Shown in pieces: positions 48,466 through 59,307 of a stretch of 64,000 bases of DNA. The notes under the pieces were generated by a model. The model had not been told where the DNA came from. It did not search any database and saw only the letters and a program-made list of their open reading frames with translations. Position 1 is the stretch's first letter. Each line of letters starts with the position of its first letter. This DNA is from Flavobacteriaceae bacterium (GTDB lineage Bacteria; Bacteroidota; Bacteroidia; Flavobacteriales; Flavobacteriaceae). A program made the position numbers and the translations under genes. Location: assembly GCA_024638165.1 (NCBI GenBank), contig JAHEKV010000002.1, forward strand, positions 89,134-153,133, written 5' to 3'.

Positions 48466-49888
48466 TCGGTCTTCTTATGCGTATCTCTACCCGTCGGTGC
48501 GGATGTGGTTCTACTCCAATTAACGAAGGGTCTTCGGGTAGCTCTCCCTTTCCTTCGTAGGTCAATCTTGAGGGGTGAATGCCTCGAGAGATTAAGTAGT
48601 CATGTAATCGCTTAGCACGATTTTTTGATAGCTCTAGGTTCACATCGTCTGGACCAACCGAATCTGTAAACCCTACTAGGTCGTAGCTCTCGATCGGATG
48701 ATCAAACATGTATTGCACAATCTTTTTCAAAACCTCATTCGATTCGGTGATAAACACAAAGCCTCCTTTTGCAAAACCTAAGGTTTTAGCTAGTTCATTA
48801 ATGTCTACTTTCTCGGGAATTTTTGGTTCTGGGCACCCTTTGTTGGCTACAGACCCGGCAATGTCTGGACACTGATCTTCGCTATCAGCAATGGTATCAT
48901 TATCTCTATCAGCGATCGGGCAGCCTTTGTTTTTAAGCGGCCCATACTGGTCAGGGCATGCGTCTTCTGAATCTTTGACCCCGTCGTTATCACTATCAGG
49001 ACATCCTCCTAACTCCGGCTTTCCGAAAACTTCGGGGCAACTATCTATAGGGTCTGAAATACCATCTTCATCGGTATCTGGACACCCGTTAAGTGCTTCG
49101 GGACCTGGTAAATCAACACATTTGTCAAATCGATCTTCGGTACCATCTCTATCGGTGTCGGGGCATCCCATGAATTTTTTAAGCCCAGGTGTGTCGGGGC
49201 ACTGATCATAGGCGTCCCACACTCCATCCTTGTCTCTGTCACCCCCCTTTAAGGCAAACGAAACCCCTAAGCTGTGAGAGAAGTAATCGAAAAAATTTTG
49301 ACTTAAGGCAGTGTGATAGTCGGTTGCGATATTTAAATAAGCATTAGCACCTAATTTGACGCGCAATCCCGTTCCAATTAACGCTTGCGAGGAGGAGTCG
49401 TCTTCTAACGATGCGAATCCTAAACCAATCGTTGAATGCAAACGAAACATGGCGTATCGAAAGAGAATACTTTCTAATCGGCCTTCCAGAGAACCAAATT
49501 GTACGGTAGCGATTTCTTGATCTCCGTACTGATTTAATTTTGAAGATCCGATTCTAAGACCGAGAGTGTGTTTTTCTTTGGAGAGATCGCCAATGCGATA
49601 TCCGATTTGAATATAGGCCGGAATAGAACCACTCAAATTCGCTTGTGAAAAGTTATAAAGCCCATCGAGAAAGCCTCCGCTCCGCAGCGAACCAGCTTCT
49701 GCTCCGTCTTCGGTTAAAGCGGGTCTGAATGAGGAGAATTGTCCGGCACGACCAGCGGCATAGCTGTTTAAGCCAAGGCCCCCAAAGCCCAGTTCCCATC
49801 TTCGTTGATTAATTTCTTGAGCGTGCAAATCAAAATGAACTACCCAGCCTAGAAGAACTAATAACCAAATACTTGCTCGAATATGCAT
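48458..49888 (-). CDS. OmpA family protein with thrombospondin type-3-like repeats
   Basis: Signal peptide, beta-barrel-like N-terminus, five DxDxDG..D..D.CP repeats, C-terminal OmpA motif (GFTDSVGPDDVNLELSKNRAKRLHDYL). Confidence 0.93.
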   Translation of the reverse strand: MHIRASIWLLVLLGWVVHFDLHAQEINQRRWELGFGGLGLNSYAAGRAGQFSSFRPALTEDGAEAGSLRSGGFLDGLYNFSQANLSGSIPAYIQIGYRIGDLSKEKHTLGLRIGSSKLNQYGDQEIATVQFGSLEGRLESILFRYAMFRLHSTIGLGFASLEDDSSSQALIGTGLRVKLGANAYLNIATDYHTALSQNFFDYFSHSLGVSFALKGGDRDKDGVWDAYDQCPDTPGLKKFMGCPDTDRDGTEDRFDKCVDLPGPEALNGCPDTDEDGISDPIDSCPEVFGKPELGGCPDSDNDGVKDSEDACPDQYGPLKNKGCPIADRDNDTIADSEDQCPDIAGSVANKGCPEPKIPEKVDINELAKTLGFAKGGFVFITESNEVLKKIVQYMFDHPIESYDLVGFTDSVGPDDVNLELSKNRAKRLHDYLISRGIHPSRLTYEGKGELPEDPSLIGVEPHPHRRVEIRIRRPND

Positions 49889-51084
49889 TAAATGACCTTT
49901 AGTTCTTTACCTACCTTGACAAAAGCGGCGACCGCCTGGTCTAGTTGCTCTTTGGTGTGAGCTGCTGATAGTTGTACTCGAATTCTGGCTTTGCCTTTAG
50001 GAACTACAGGAAAGAAAAATCCGATGACATAAATTCCTTCTTCGAGCAGTTTGGCGGCCATTTCTTGTGCTTTGACCGCATCGTAAAGCATGATGGGAAC
50101 AATAGCAGACTCTCCATCGATAAAATCAAAACCAGCTGCTCTAATTCCGTTTTTGAAATAAGCAGTGTTGTCGGCTAATTGATCTCTCAGAGAGGTGTCT
50201 TTGCGAAGTAATTCAAACACCTTAATTGAGGCACCTACAATTGCAGGGGCAAGAGAGTTTGAGAACAAATAGGGTCTCGAGCGTTGACGAAGAATTTCAA
50301 TAACCTCTTTTTTACCTGTGGTGTACCCACCCATAGCTCCACCCAGCGCCTTTCCTAAGGTTCCGGTGATAATATCTACACGACCCAAGACGTTTTTGGC
50401 TTCGGGTGTTCCAAGCCCTGAGTGACCGATAAAACCGGCAGAGTGGCATTCGTCTATCGCGACTAGAGCCGCGTATTTTTCGGCAAGATCACAGAGTTTG
50501 TCAAGTGGAGCAACCAAACCATCCATAGAGAAAACCCCGTCGGTTACAATAAGAACATTTCGAGCTCCTGCCTGAGTAACCTCTTTCAATTTTGCTTCGA
50601 GATCTCCCATATTATTATTCTCGTATCGATAGCGCATGGCTTTACAAAGTCGAATACCGTCGATAATAGATGCGTGATTGAGGCTATCAGAAATAATCGC
50701 ATCCTCAGGCCCTAATAACGGCTCGAATAATCCTCCATTAGCATCAAAAGCTGCTGCGTAAAGAATGGTGTCCTCGGTGTGGTAGAATTTAGCAATCTCT
50801 GATTCGAGTTGTTTGTGAATATCCTGGGTTCCGCAGATAAAACGAACCGAGGACATCCCAAACCCGTGAGAATCTAGAGTGTCTTTGGCAGCCTGGATTA
50901 CCTCTGGATGCGCAGATAGGCCTAAGTAATTGTTGGCACAAAAATTAAGCACCTTGTCTCCGTTTTCTAAAGTGATTTCGGCTCCTTGAGGCGAAGCAAT
51001 AATGCGCTCAGATTTAAATAATCCTTCTGCTTTTAGTTCTTCAAGGGTAGTGGTGAGTTGATTTCTAAACGATTCGGTATACAT
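49888..51084 (-). CDS. kbl: glycine C-acetyltransferase (2-amino-3-ketobutyrate CoA ligase)
   Basis: [30 protein letters not shown]. Confidence 0.95.
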   Translation of the reverse strand: MYTESFRNQLTTTLEELKAEGLFKSERIIASPQGAEITLENGDKVLNFCANNYLGLSAHPEVIQAAKDTLDSHGFGMSSVRFICGTQDIHKQLESEIAKFYHTEDTILYAAAFDANGGLFEPLLGPEDAIISDSLNHASIIDGIRLCKAMRYRYENNNMGDLEAKLKEVTQAGARNVLIVTDGVFSMDGLVAPLDKLCDLAEKYAALVAIDECHSAGFIGHSGLGTPEAKNVLGRVDIITGTLGKALGGAMGGYTTGKKEVIEILRQRSRPYLFSNSLAPAIVGASIKVFELLRKDTSLRDQLADNTAYFKNGIRAAGFDFIDGESAIVPIMLYDAVKAQEMAAKLLEEGIYVIGFFFPVVPKGKARIRVQLSAAHTKEQLDQAVAAFVKVGKELKVI

Positions 51085-51102
51085 AGCAATGAAATAGTTT
51101 AA

Positions 51103-54100
51103 TCAGAATTGAATAATTTCTAGGTCTTCAGCCGAACTTCTAAGATAGACAATGATTTTCTTGAATGAATAATTCTCGCCCGCATTAATGATCTCAGAAA
51201 TCAGGGATTCGTACTTGTCGAGCTGCTTTCGGTGTTCGTCCTTTTTCTGTCCAGTCTTGTAGTCGATAATGGTGCAGCTATCCTCCTCAAATACGACGCG
51301 ATCTGGAATAGATACGTTGCCCTGGCTGTCTATTAAAACACCTTCGTTTTTCGCATTTAAGCCCGGTTGATAATAAGCCGATAGCTGTGGGTGATTAAGA
51401 ATACTTTTGGCATTATTGAAGCACCATTCCCTAAGATCATCGGGGATCTTCCAAGACGGTTGCGAGTTCAGATAAATAAGGTCCTCTTCGGTATACACTT
51501 CTTCCATGAAGCTGTGAAATGCGTTACCCAATCGCTGCTCTTCACTTTCTGAAATTTGCGAAACGACCTTAACAAGTCCTTCTCGAACCAGGCTGAAGGG
51601 CTGAAAATTTAAAGCCATTGACTGATCAATGATCTGGTCAGTATTATTTTTGCCTTCTAATTGGCCAGTGATGAAATGAGACGTTCCTCGCTCAAATTTG
51701 GGATAGTGGCGCTCAAGGCTATCCGCAAAAAGATTAGAAAACTTCATTGCATCTGATGAATCGTCGGGCTCGGTATAAATGAACAGTCCTTTTTCGGCTC
51801 TTGTAAGAGCTACATAAAGCATGTTAATTTCGTCGAGTAGCGACTCTGCTTCTTCTAATTGATAAGCTTTGTCAGCGTCTTCTCTGATTGGAGTTAACTC
51901 CTTTTTTAATGGTAAAAGCATCTTTTCCCGGCCTGTTACATCTGAGACGTTTAGCCAAGCTTGTGGTTGATTGAGTTTGCCCCTGCGTTGCCAAGCAAAT
52001 GGAAAGAACACTACCTCAAATTCAAGTCCTTTAGATTTGTGAATAGTGACGATTTGCACCGCATTTAAGTGTTCGGGTAACTGGAGCGACTTGTCGCTTA
52101 TTTTATCCCAATATTCGAGGGTGCCAGAGAGTGTTGTAATCGATTTTATCTGAAGAGCATAGAGTTCTTCTAGAAAGGCGCCTACATAGGCTGTATCCTC
52201 CTTGGTCATGGTTAGCGTAGTGGCTAGGATCGAACAAAAGGCGTGCGCTGTGGCTGTTTTTAGTTCTTCAATTTTAACCCCATGAGCACGTAAATAGTTC
52301 TCAAAGCTTTTCGATTGATCAAACCCTTGCAAAGCTTTCTTTAGTGCTTGATGTTTGTCGTTCGTTTCTCTTTCGATGAATCGAGCTAGATCAAAGGCAG
52401 CATCACCATTTTTTGTGTCTATAAAATAACGCATCGCCGCAACTAGGGCTTGTACGGCAGAATTTGCTCCTAATTTCAAAACATCTGCCGAAACAAAAGG
52501 GATAGGGGGTTGCTGAGTGCTCAAATACTCGATGACCTTTGCGCCCTCCTTGTGAGTAGATACGAGAATCGCAAAGTCTTTGTATTGGTAGCCTTTCTCG
52601 AGGCAGTATTGAATATCATCAGACAAGCCTTCGAGATTATCTAATGATTTCGAATCTCCCTTTTCATTGAATCGGATAGAAACGAGCCCTTTTCCCGTTT
52701 TGTTTTTTGGAGTTTCTTGGGCGGATGTTTCTCGATAAAGCGTCTGATGTTCGTTCAATAGCAATCGTTCTGAAATAGCTGTAAACAGATGATTGTTGAA
52801 TTGTATGATCGCTCCTGAGCTACGATAATTGGTCGATAAGTTGATTACCTCTGCCGGTACACTGAAAGGGTTATTTCTTGATTGTGCAATATCTAAGAAT
52901 TGACCAACAGCACCCCCCCGCCATCGATAAATGGCTTGTTTGGCATCACCAACGATAAAAACTAATCCTCGGTCTTCTTCATAGGCATTTTCGGCGGCCA
53001 ATGATAACAAGGGTTGAAGGTTGCTCCATTGCAGGCGAGAGGTGTCTTGAAATTCATCGATAAAAAACGACTCATAGCGTTCCCCTAGTCGTTCATAGAT
53101 GTAAGGAGCAGACTGGTCAGCTATGGCATTGCTAATCAATCGGTTAAATTCGGCTATCGGAAGTAGCTTTTGTTCATTTAGTACCGATTGGTATAATTCT
53201 GATATTTCTTTTAGAAGCGCATAAGGACCTATTTGTGCATCGATCAGTTGTAGACGCTTTAGTTCAAAGAGTTTGTTCTGAAGATTTGGATACTCTTTCT
53301 CTAACACCTGTAGAACATGAGCATCAAAGTCTTTATTCTTCAAGGTAGCCGCACCATTACTCAGTGCTTTGGTATTAGTATCCTTGTATAGTTTGGTCGC
53401 CTCCAGCGAACCTTCAATCATTGTTTTCAAATGATCGATAATGGTTTTTTTGTAAGGTTTTCCTTCCTGATCATTCAAAATGAGCGCAAGCAATTCTTCG
53501 GCTTTTTCTTGAATGGCTTTTTTATGAACTTCAATTTTTGAAGACAACTCCTTTCTCAAGGGTTGAATTTCAGATTGATTGATGGGGTTTTTTTCGAAAA
53601 TCGCCGTGTTCCCCTCTTTAAGGAGAATGTCTTTACTAGTTCCTAATAGGGTATATCCAATATCCCAACTTTTACCATCTGCGATTTTTTCTCGAATGAG
53701 CTGAAGCAGAATCTCTTCAATAGCAGAATCCTTCTCTACTCCTTCTATCAGTATTTCTATAGCTTCCTTTAAATTTTCTTCTGGGTCTAAGGTTACCTCA
53801 AACCCAGGGTTTAAATCAAGATCTAGCGCGAAACTTCGAATGATTCGGTGGGTGAATGTGTCAATGGTGGTCAACTCAAAATTCGAATAATTATGGAGTA
53901 TTTCACCGAGGATGGATTGAGCCTTTTTTCTGATCAAGGATTCGCTCTGGTTTAACTCCTTGCATAGGTCTTTAAGAAGCTGTTCTTTGGTGTTATCTTT
54001 TTTCAGTGAAGGGTCAGAGAAATACCAAAGACTCTGCAAGATTCGATCCTTCATCTCTGCTACTGCTTTATTTGTGAAGGTGATTGCCAATAATTTTCGA

Positions 54101-54216
54101 AAGGGCCGTTGATCCCTAGACTCAAATAATTTTTTGAGATAGGTTTTTGACAGTGTATAGGTCTTACCTGAACCTGCAGCAGCGTTATAAAAAAGGAATG
54201 AAGACTGAGCTAACAT
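51103..54216 (-). CDS. UvrD/RecB-like (AddA-type) helicase-nuclease
   Basis: Walker A YNAAAGSGKTYTLSK, FIDEFQDTSRLQW, VGDAKQAIYRWRGG, C-terminal IPDRVVFEEDSCTIIDYKTGQK. Confidence 0.94.
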   Translation of the reverse strand: MLAQSSFLFYNAAAGSGKTYTLSKTYLKKLFESRDQRPFRKLLAITFTNKAVAEMKDRILQSLWYFSDPSLKKDNTKEQLLKDLCKELNQSESLIRKKAQSILGEILHNYSNFELTTIDTFTHRIIRSFALDLDLNPGFEVTLDPEENLKEAIEILIEGVEKDSAIEEILLQLIREKIADGKSWDIGYTLLGTSKDILLKEGNTAIFEKNPINQSEIQPLRKELSSKIEVHKKAIQEKAEELLALILNDQEGKPYKKTIIDHLKTMIEGSLEATKLYKDTNTKALSNGAATLKNKDFDAHVLQVLEKEYPNLQNKLFELKRLQLIDAQIGPYALLKEISELYQSVLNEQKLLPIAEFNRLISNAIADQSAPYIYERLGERYESFFIDEFQDTSRLQWSNLQPLLSLAAENAYEEDRGLVFIVGDAKQAIYRWRGGAVGQFLDIAQSRNNPFSVPAEVINLSTNYRSSGAIIQFNNHLFTAISERLLLNEHQTLYRETSAQETPKNKTGKGLVSIRFNEKGDSKSLDNLEGLSDDIQYCLEKGYQYKDFAILVSTHKEGAKVIEYLSTQQPPIPFVSADVLKLGANSAVQALVAAMRYFIDTKNGDAAFDLARFIERETNDKHQALKKALQGFDQSKSFENYLRAHGVKIEELKTATAHAFCSILATTLTMTKEDTAYVGAFLEELYALQIKSITTLSGTLEYWDKISDKSLQLPEHLNAVQIVTIHKSKGLEFEVVFFPFAWQRRGKLNQPQAWLNVSDVTGREKMLLPLKKELTPIREDADKAYQLEEAESLLDEINMLYVALTRAEKGLFIYTEPDDSSDAMKFSNLFADSLERHYPKFERGTSHFITGQLEGKNNTDQIIDQSMALNFQPFSLVREGLVKVVSQISESEEQRLGNAFHSFMEEVYTEEDLIYLNSQPSWKIPDDLREWCFNNAKSILNHPQLSAYYQPGLNAKNEGVLIDSQGNVSIPDRVVFEEDSCTIIDYKTGQKKDEHRKQLDKYESLISEIINAGENYSFKKIIVYLRSSAEDLEIIQF

Positions 54217-54283
54217 GGGCTATATGCAAATTAAACAACTTCGGCGTATATTCGTAGTGGTATTAATTTAAAATGAGATTGCT

Positions 54284-54907
54284 ATGGCTTTTGAACTACC
54301 AGAATTATCTTTCGCTCACGATGCACTTGAACCTCACATTGACACAAAGACGATGCAAATTCACCATGGAAAACACCATGCTGGATACACTGCTAAACTA
54401 AATGCAGCAGTTGCTGGAACTGATTTAGAGGGCAAGTCTATTGTTGAAATTTTACGAGGTTTAGATATGAGCAATGGGGCTCTTCGTAACAACGGAGGCG
54501 GATATTTTAACCACAACCTTTTTTGGGAAGTAATGTCGCCTAATGGTGGCGGGGCACCAGAAGGAGAATTAGCTTCTGCTATCAACGATGCCTTCGGGTC
54601 GTTCGAGGCTTTCAAGGATGCTTTTTCAGCTGCTGCAGCTACCCAATTCGGATCTGGATGGGCTTGGTTATGCGTAAATAAGGAGGGGAAACTAGAGGTT
54701 TGCTCAACTCCAAACCAAGATAATCCATTGATGCCAGGAGTGAATTGTGAAGGAACTCCTATTCTCGGATTAGATGTTTGGGAGCACGCGTACTACCTTA
54801 ATTATCAAAACAGACGTCCTGATTATATTGAAGCATTCTTCAATGTGATCAATTGGGAGAAAGTAGCTTCTCTATATTGGAGTGCTGCTGTTGACAAGAA
54901 AGCTTAA
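54284..54907 (+). CDS. superoxide dismutase (Fe/Mn family)
   Basis: [29 protein letters not shown]. Confidence 0.97.
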   Translation: MAFELPELSFAHDALEPHIDTKTMQIHHGKHHAGYTAKLNAAVAGTDLEGKSIVEILRGLDMSNGALRNNGGGYFNHNLFWEVMSPNGGGAPEGELASAINDAFGSFEAFKDAFSAAAATQFGSGWAWLCVNKEGKLEVCSTPNQDNPLMPGVNCEGTPILGLDVWEHAYYLNYQNRRPDYIEAFFNVINWEKVASLYWSAAVDKKA

Positions 54908-54931
54908 TTTTTTACGTCAATTTATAGAACT

Positions 54932-54959
54932 AAAAACGCCCTCCTTGGAGGGCGTTTTT
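54932..54959. terminator. bidirectional intrinsic terminator between convergent sod and purF-like genes
   Basis: AAAAACGCCCTCC-TT-GGAGGGCGTTTTT perfect inverted repeat. Confidence 0.93.
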
Positions 54960-54961
54960 CA

Positions 54962-56860
54962 TTAATAAGCTCTTTCGCGTTTTCCTTCGTAGAAATTGAT
55001 GAAGGCGCGGTTGACCACTTTGTTTCCGCCGGGTGTTGGGTAATCTCCCGTAAAATACCAATCCCCTTTGTTTTTAGGGCAGGCTCTGTGTAGCTCTTCA
55101 ATTTTTTGAAAGATAATTTCAACTGGAGCTCCCATGCCTTCAGGAATGAGTAGTTCAGCAATTTTCTTTGAAACTTCATCGTCTGTAAACGGCTGGTAAA
55201 GCCTTTGTACATGATTTACGATATCTTTCTTGTCTAGCTTTGCACTTGTCAGGCAGTCTTTGTAGATCTCGTCGATAATCGACTCTGTGCCTCGGTCTTT
55301 ATGAAGCGCTACTGCTGCTCTAAAAGCAATAAAGTCTTCTAAGCGGGCCATGTCGATTCCGTAGCAGTCAGGGTAACGAATTTGTGGAGCTGAGGAAACT
55401 ACGACAATCTTCTTAGGATGCAAGCGGTCAAGCATTCTTAGGATCGACTTCTTAAGTGTGGTACCTCTAACAATACTGTCATCAATGATGACTAGATGAT
55501 CGGTTTCTTTCACCGAACCGTAAGAAATGTCGTAAACGTGAGCTACTAAGTCGTCACGACTACTATCCTGAGTAATGAAGGTTCTAAGCTTTGCATCTTT
55601 AATGGCAACCTTTTCTATTCTAGGTCTCACATTGAGAATCTCATTCAATTCTTCCTCACTCATTCGAGTTTTTCTCGACAAGATTTGCTCCTGTTTCCAT
55701 CGGTTCATATGAGTTTGAGCCTCTCCAATCAGTCCCATAAACGAAATCTCTGCTGTATTTGGGATGTAAGAGAATACAGAATTCTGGATATCTCCATCGA
55801 TCGCTTTTAATACCTCAGGAAAAACATAACGCCCTAAAGCCTTTCGTTCTTGGTAAATTTCCTTGTCGCTTCCTCTTGAGAAGTAGATTCGTTCAAAGGA
55901 ACAAGCCTTCTTTTCTAGGGGCTCGAGAATTTGAGAGGTAAAATGTTCTCCCGATTTTTTTATGATTAATGCCTCTCCTGGCTCAATCTCTGTGATCGAT
56001 TCGAAAGGAACATTAAATACGGTTTGTATCGCCGGACGCTCCGAGGCTACTACCACGATTTCGTCATCTGCGTATTTATAAGCCGGACGTATCCCTGCTG
56101 GGTCTCTAAGAACAAAAGCATCTCCGTGACCCATAAGACCTGCCATTGCATATCCTCCATCCCAATTTTTTGCAGATTTTCTAAGGATTCTAGCTACGTC
56201 TAATCGTTGTGCGATGATCTCAGAAGCGGCCTGCTTGTCATAGCCTTCTTTTTTCGCTTCCTTGTAGAGCTTAGCTACAGCGTCATCTAAGAAATGACCA
56301 ATACGTTCCATAACCGTTACCGTATCTGCCATCGCCTTCGGATGCTGCCCAATTTGAACTAATTCTTCAAAGAGTTCTTGAACATTGGTCATATTAAAAT
56401 TCCCTGCAACGATGAGGTTGCGGTGCATCCAATTATTCTGACGCAGGAACGGGTGGACGCTTTCAATACTATTTTTGCCGAAGGTCCCGTAACGAACATG
56501 ACCTAACATTAATTCTCCGAGGTAGGGAACATTCTTTTTTAGATAGTCTAAGTCTTTGGCCTGTTCACCTGCTTTTTCTAACTCACTAGCTATACGACCA
56601 TTGATCTGGTCAAAAATATCTTGTATCGGTTGTTTCTGAGCTGATCGAACACGTGCGATGTAGCGTTCCCCAGGGTTCATGTCAAACTTGATTGTGGCAA
56701 GACCAGCACCATCTTGTCCTCGATTGTGCTGCTTCTCCATCATCAAATACATTTTGCTTATCCCATAGAAAGGGGTGCCGTATTTTTCTTGATAATAGCT
56801 AAGTGGTTTAAGTAGTCTTACAAGGGCAATTCCGCATTCGTGTTTGATAGCGTCACTCAT
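54962..56860 (-). CDS. amidophosphoribosyltransferase-like class II glutamine amidotransferase
   Basis: N-terminal ECGIALVRL, LVIIDDSIVRGTTLKKSI PRPP-binding motif. Confidence 0.9.
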   Translation of the reverse strand: MSDAIKHECGIALVRLLKPLSYYQEKYGTPFYGISKMYLMMEKQHNRGQDGAGLATIKFDMNPGERYIARVRSAQKQPIQDIFDQINGRIASELEKAGEQAKDLDYLKKNVPYLGELMLGHVRYGTFGKNSIESVHPFLRQNNWMHRNLIVAGNFNMTNVQELFEELVQIGQHPKAMADTVTVMERIGHFLDDAVAKLYKEAKKEGYDKQAASEIIAQRLDVARILRKSAKNWDGGYAMAGLMGHGDAFVLRDPAGIRPAYKYADDEIVVVASERPAIQTVFNVPFESITEIEPGEALIIKKSGEHFTSQILEPLEKKACSFERIYFSRGSDKEIYQERKALGRYVFPEVLKAIDGDIQNSVFSYIPNTAEISFMGLIGEAQTHMNRWKQEQILSRKTRMSEEELNEILNVRPRIEKVAIKDAKLRTFITQDSSRDDLVAHVYDISYGSVKETDHLVIIDDSIVRGTTLKKSILRMLDRLHPKKIVVVSSAPQIRYPDCYGIDMARLEDFIAFRAAVALHKDRGTESIIDEIYKDCLTSAKLDKKDIVNHVQRLYQPFTDDEVSKKIAELLIPEGMGAPVEIIFQKIEELHRACPKNKGDWYFTGDYPTPGGNKVVNRAFINFYEGKRERAY

Positions 56861-56868
56861 AATGAGGG

Positions 56869-57795
56869 TTAGTCAAGTTCTACAGTAAAGTGAGTTAGGT
56901 CTTTGAAGCTTTGAAGACGTTTCTTCGCTTCTTCGCTGGTTAAGGTTTCCATACGCTCGGTTCCTAGTTTTTCAACGCAGAACGAAGCAAGGTTTGCCCC
57001 ATGAATCAGTGCATTTTTTAATCGGTCAAAAGAGATGTGTCTCGAAGCGGCAATATAACCAGCTAATCCGCCAGCGAAGGTATCGCCCGCTCCAGTCGGA
57101 TCAAATACTTCTTCAAGCGGAAGGGCTGGAGCAAAGAACACTTGATCTTTCTGAAATAAGAGTGCTCCGTGTTCCCCTTTTTTGATGATTACGTATTTAG
57201 GACCTTTAGCTAGAATGGCCTCTGCAGCTTTAACTAGTGAGTATTCTCCTGATAATTGACGCGCCTCCTCGTCATTAATGGCTAAAATATCGATTCGTCC
57301 TAAAACGGTTTCGAGTTGTCCTGGAGTATTCTCGATCCAATAATTCATGGTATCTAGAATTACCAGATTCGGACGTTTCTTCATTTGATCCAGCACACTA
57401 ATCTGAATCGCGGGATGCAGATTTCCTAACAAAAGAATCTCTGCCTCTTGAAAATTCTCAGGTACCACCGGAGAAAAATCAGCAAGCGTATTTAAATCAG
57501 TGACTAAGGTGTCACGCGTATTCATGTCGTTGTGATAGCGTCCTGACCAGAAGAATGTTTTACCGCCTTTTACAATCTCTACTCCTGAAAGATCTACTTG
57601 ACGATCGGTCATTAAATCGAGATGGTTCTGCTCGAAGTCATCTCCAACTACTGAAACGATTCCTACTTCTGCATCAAAATGAGAGGCAGCAAGAGCAATA
57701 TAGGATGCTGAGCCACCAAGGGTTTTTTCTGTCTTACCGAAAGGGGTTTCAATGGCATCGTAAGCCATGGTCCCTACTACTAAAAGCTTCGACAT
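56869..57795 (-). CDS. PfkB family carbohydrate/nucleoside kinase
   Basis: GGSASYIALAA, FDPTGAGDTFAGGLAGY. Confidence 0.95.
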   Translation of the reverse strand: MSKLLVVGTMAYDAIETPFGKTEKTLGGSASYIALAASHFDAEVGIVSVVGDDFEQNHLDLMTDRQVDLSGVEIVKGGKTFFWSGRYHNDMNTRDTLVTDLNTLADFSPVVPENFQEAEILLLGNLHPAIQISVLDQMKKRPNLVILDTMNYWIENTPGQLETVLGRIDILAINDEEARQLSGEYSLVKAAEAILAKGPKYVIIKKGEHGALLFQKDQVFFAPALPLEEVFDPTGAGDTFAGGLAGYIAASRHISFDRLKNALIHGANLASFCVEKLGTERMETLTSEEAKKRLQSFKDLTHFTVELD

Positions 57796-57841
57796 GATTT
57801 AAAGTTTGGTGTTGCAAATATAAGGGCTTTCATTTCAGGGA

Positions 57842-58306
57842 TTAACTTTCGGTATAGCCAATATCTACCTTTAATTGATTTGAGTGAGAGGCTTCGACGG
57901 CTAAACGATCGCACCGCTCATTTTGCGGATGATTGTTATGGCCCTTAACCCAATGAAAACTCACTTCATGTTTTCGATATTCTTTCAGCAGGGCGATCCA
58001 TAGGTCGGTGTTTTTTCGATTCTTAAATCCTTTTTTCTCCCAACCAAACACCCAACTCTTTACAAACGCATCTGCCACATATTTAGAGTCGGTATATACT
58101 TTTACCTTGAGTGGTGATTCATTGAGCTTTTTTAATCCTTCAATTACAGCAAGGAGCTCCATGCGATTATTGGTGGTGTGCTTGAATCCTTCTGAAAATT
58201 CTTTTCTATAGTTTTTTGCTGGCCATTCGAGAACGATTCCGTATCCGCCCGGCCCCGGATTTCCACGAGCTGCTCCATCTGTATATAAATGAATTTCTTT
58301 CTGCAT
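57842..58306 (-). CDS. rnhA: ribonuclease HI
   Basis: YTDGAARGNPGPGGYG, NNRMELLAVI, HWVKGHNNHPQNERCD. Confidence 0.97.
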   Translation of the reverse strand: MQKEIHLYTDGAARGNPGPGGYGIVLEWPAKNYRKEFSEGFKHTTNNRMELLAVIEGLKKLNESPLKVKVYTDSKYVADAFVKSWVFGWEKKGFKNRKNTDLWIALLKEYRKHEVSFHWVKGHNNHPQNERCDRLAVEASHSNQLKVDIGYTES

Positions 58307-58308
58307 AC

Positions 58309-58866
58309 CTAAAGGAGGCTCTCTATCGTTTTAGGAAAGTACTGGTATTCGAGTTCATGAACCTTTTGTGCTACTTCTTCAGGAGTTTCTGTGCCGTCTA
58401 ACCTTACTCTGAATTGCGCAATAGTTGCGCCATTGTCGTAAATCTCATCAACCCAGTGAATCGTAATTCCTGTTTCAATTTCGCCTGCTGAAACCACCGC
58501 TTTATGAACATTCATACCATACATTCCCTTGCCCCCAAACTTTGGGAGTAAGGCAGGGTGTACATTCACAATTTTATTTTCAAATGCCGCAACGAAAGAA
58601 GGGCTAATCTTTTTCAGAAAACCGGCTAGTACGATTAAACTCGGTGAAAAACTCTTGATTATATCAATAAAAGAAGGGTCTAAATAGGCCGCATTAGTGA
58701 ATGAATAACAGGGGATGCCTAACCTTTTACAGCGATAGATAACACCTGCATCGGTCTTGTTGGTAAATACAGCGGCTACTTTTACCTCGTTATTTTTTTC
58801 AAAATAATTCGCGATGTTTTCAACGTTGGAGCCTGATCCTGAGGCGAAAAGAACAAGTTTGTGCAT
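58309..58866 (-). CDS. purN: phosphoribosylglycinamide formyltransferase (start revised to 58866)
   Basis: VLFASGSGSNVENI, KIVNVHPALLPKFGGKGMYG. Confidence 0.95.
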   Translation of the reverse strand: MHKLVLFASGSGSNVENIANYFEKNNEVKVAAVFTNKTDAGVIYRCKRLGIPCYSFTNAAYLDPSFIDIIKSFSPSLIVLAGFLKKISPSFVAAFENKIVNVHPALLPKFGGKGMYGMNVHKAVVSAGEIETGITIHWVDEIYDNGATIAQFRVRLDGTETPEEVAQKVHELEYQYFPKTIESLL

Positions 58867-58949
58867 GGTAGAAGCTGCCGTGTTTAAGGATACTAAGGTA
58901 CGGTAAAAGGACTTTTTAGTTGGGTAACTTTTAATCAATTAAAGTTTTA

Positions 58950-58957
58950 TACATTTG
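58950..58957 (+). promoter_or_regulatory. -7 element TACATTTG upstream of acpP
   Basis: Exact TAnnTTTG match 29 nt upstream of acpP. Confidence 0.6.
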
Positions 58958-58985
58958 TCCCGATATAATTTTTAAAAACAAAGAT

Positions 58986-59219
58986 ATGTCAGACATTGCA
59001 TCAAGAGTTAAGGCGATTATCGTTGACAAACTAGGAGTTGATGAAAACGAAGTAGTAACTGAAGCGAGCTTCACTAACGATTTAGGTGCAGACTCTTTAG
59101 ATACTGTAGAGTTAATCATGGAGTTTGAAAAAGAATTTGATATTCAAATTCCAGACGACCAAGCTGAAAACATTGCTACTGTAGGTCAAGCAATCTCTTA
59201 CATCGAGGGATCAAAGTAA
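58986..59219 (+). CDS. acpP: acyl carrier protein
   Basis: [16 protein letters not shown] phosphopantetheine motif. Confidence 0.98.
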   Translation: MSDIASRVKAIIVDKLGVDENEVVTEASFTNDLGADSLDTVELIMEFEKEFDIQIPDDQAENIATVGQAISYIEGSK

Positions 59220-59243
59220 GACACTTGTAGCTTACCAATTACT

Positions 59244-59277
59244 ATCCATGTGTGCCTTTGGTACACATGGATTTTTT
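59244..59277 (+). terminator. intrinsic (possibly partial) terminator between acpP and fabF
   Basis: ATCCATGTGT-gcctttggt-ACACATGGAT followed by TTTTT. Confidence 0.82.
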
Positions 59278-59307
59278 ATATCTTCAATTTGTTAAAGATT
59301 TATCGAT

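Noticed and set aside
48891-49205. Ser-rich plus-strand ORF opposite the OmpA gene
   Set aside because: Complement of the periodic thrombospondin-type-3 repeat; periodicity produces an open frame.
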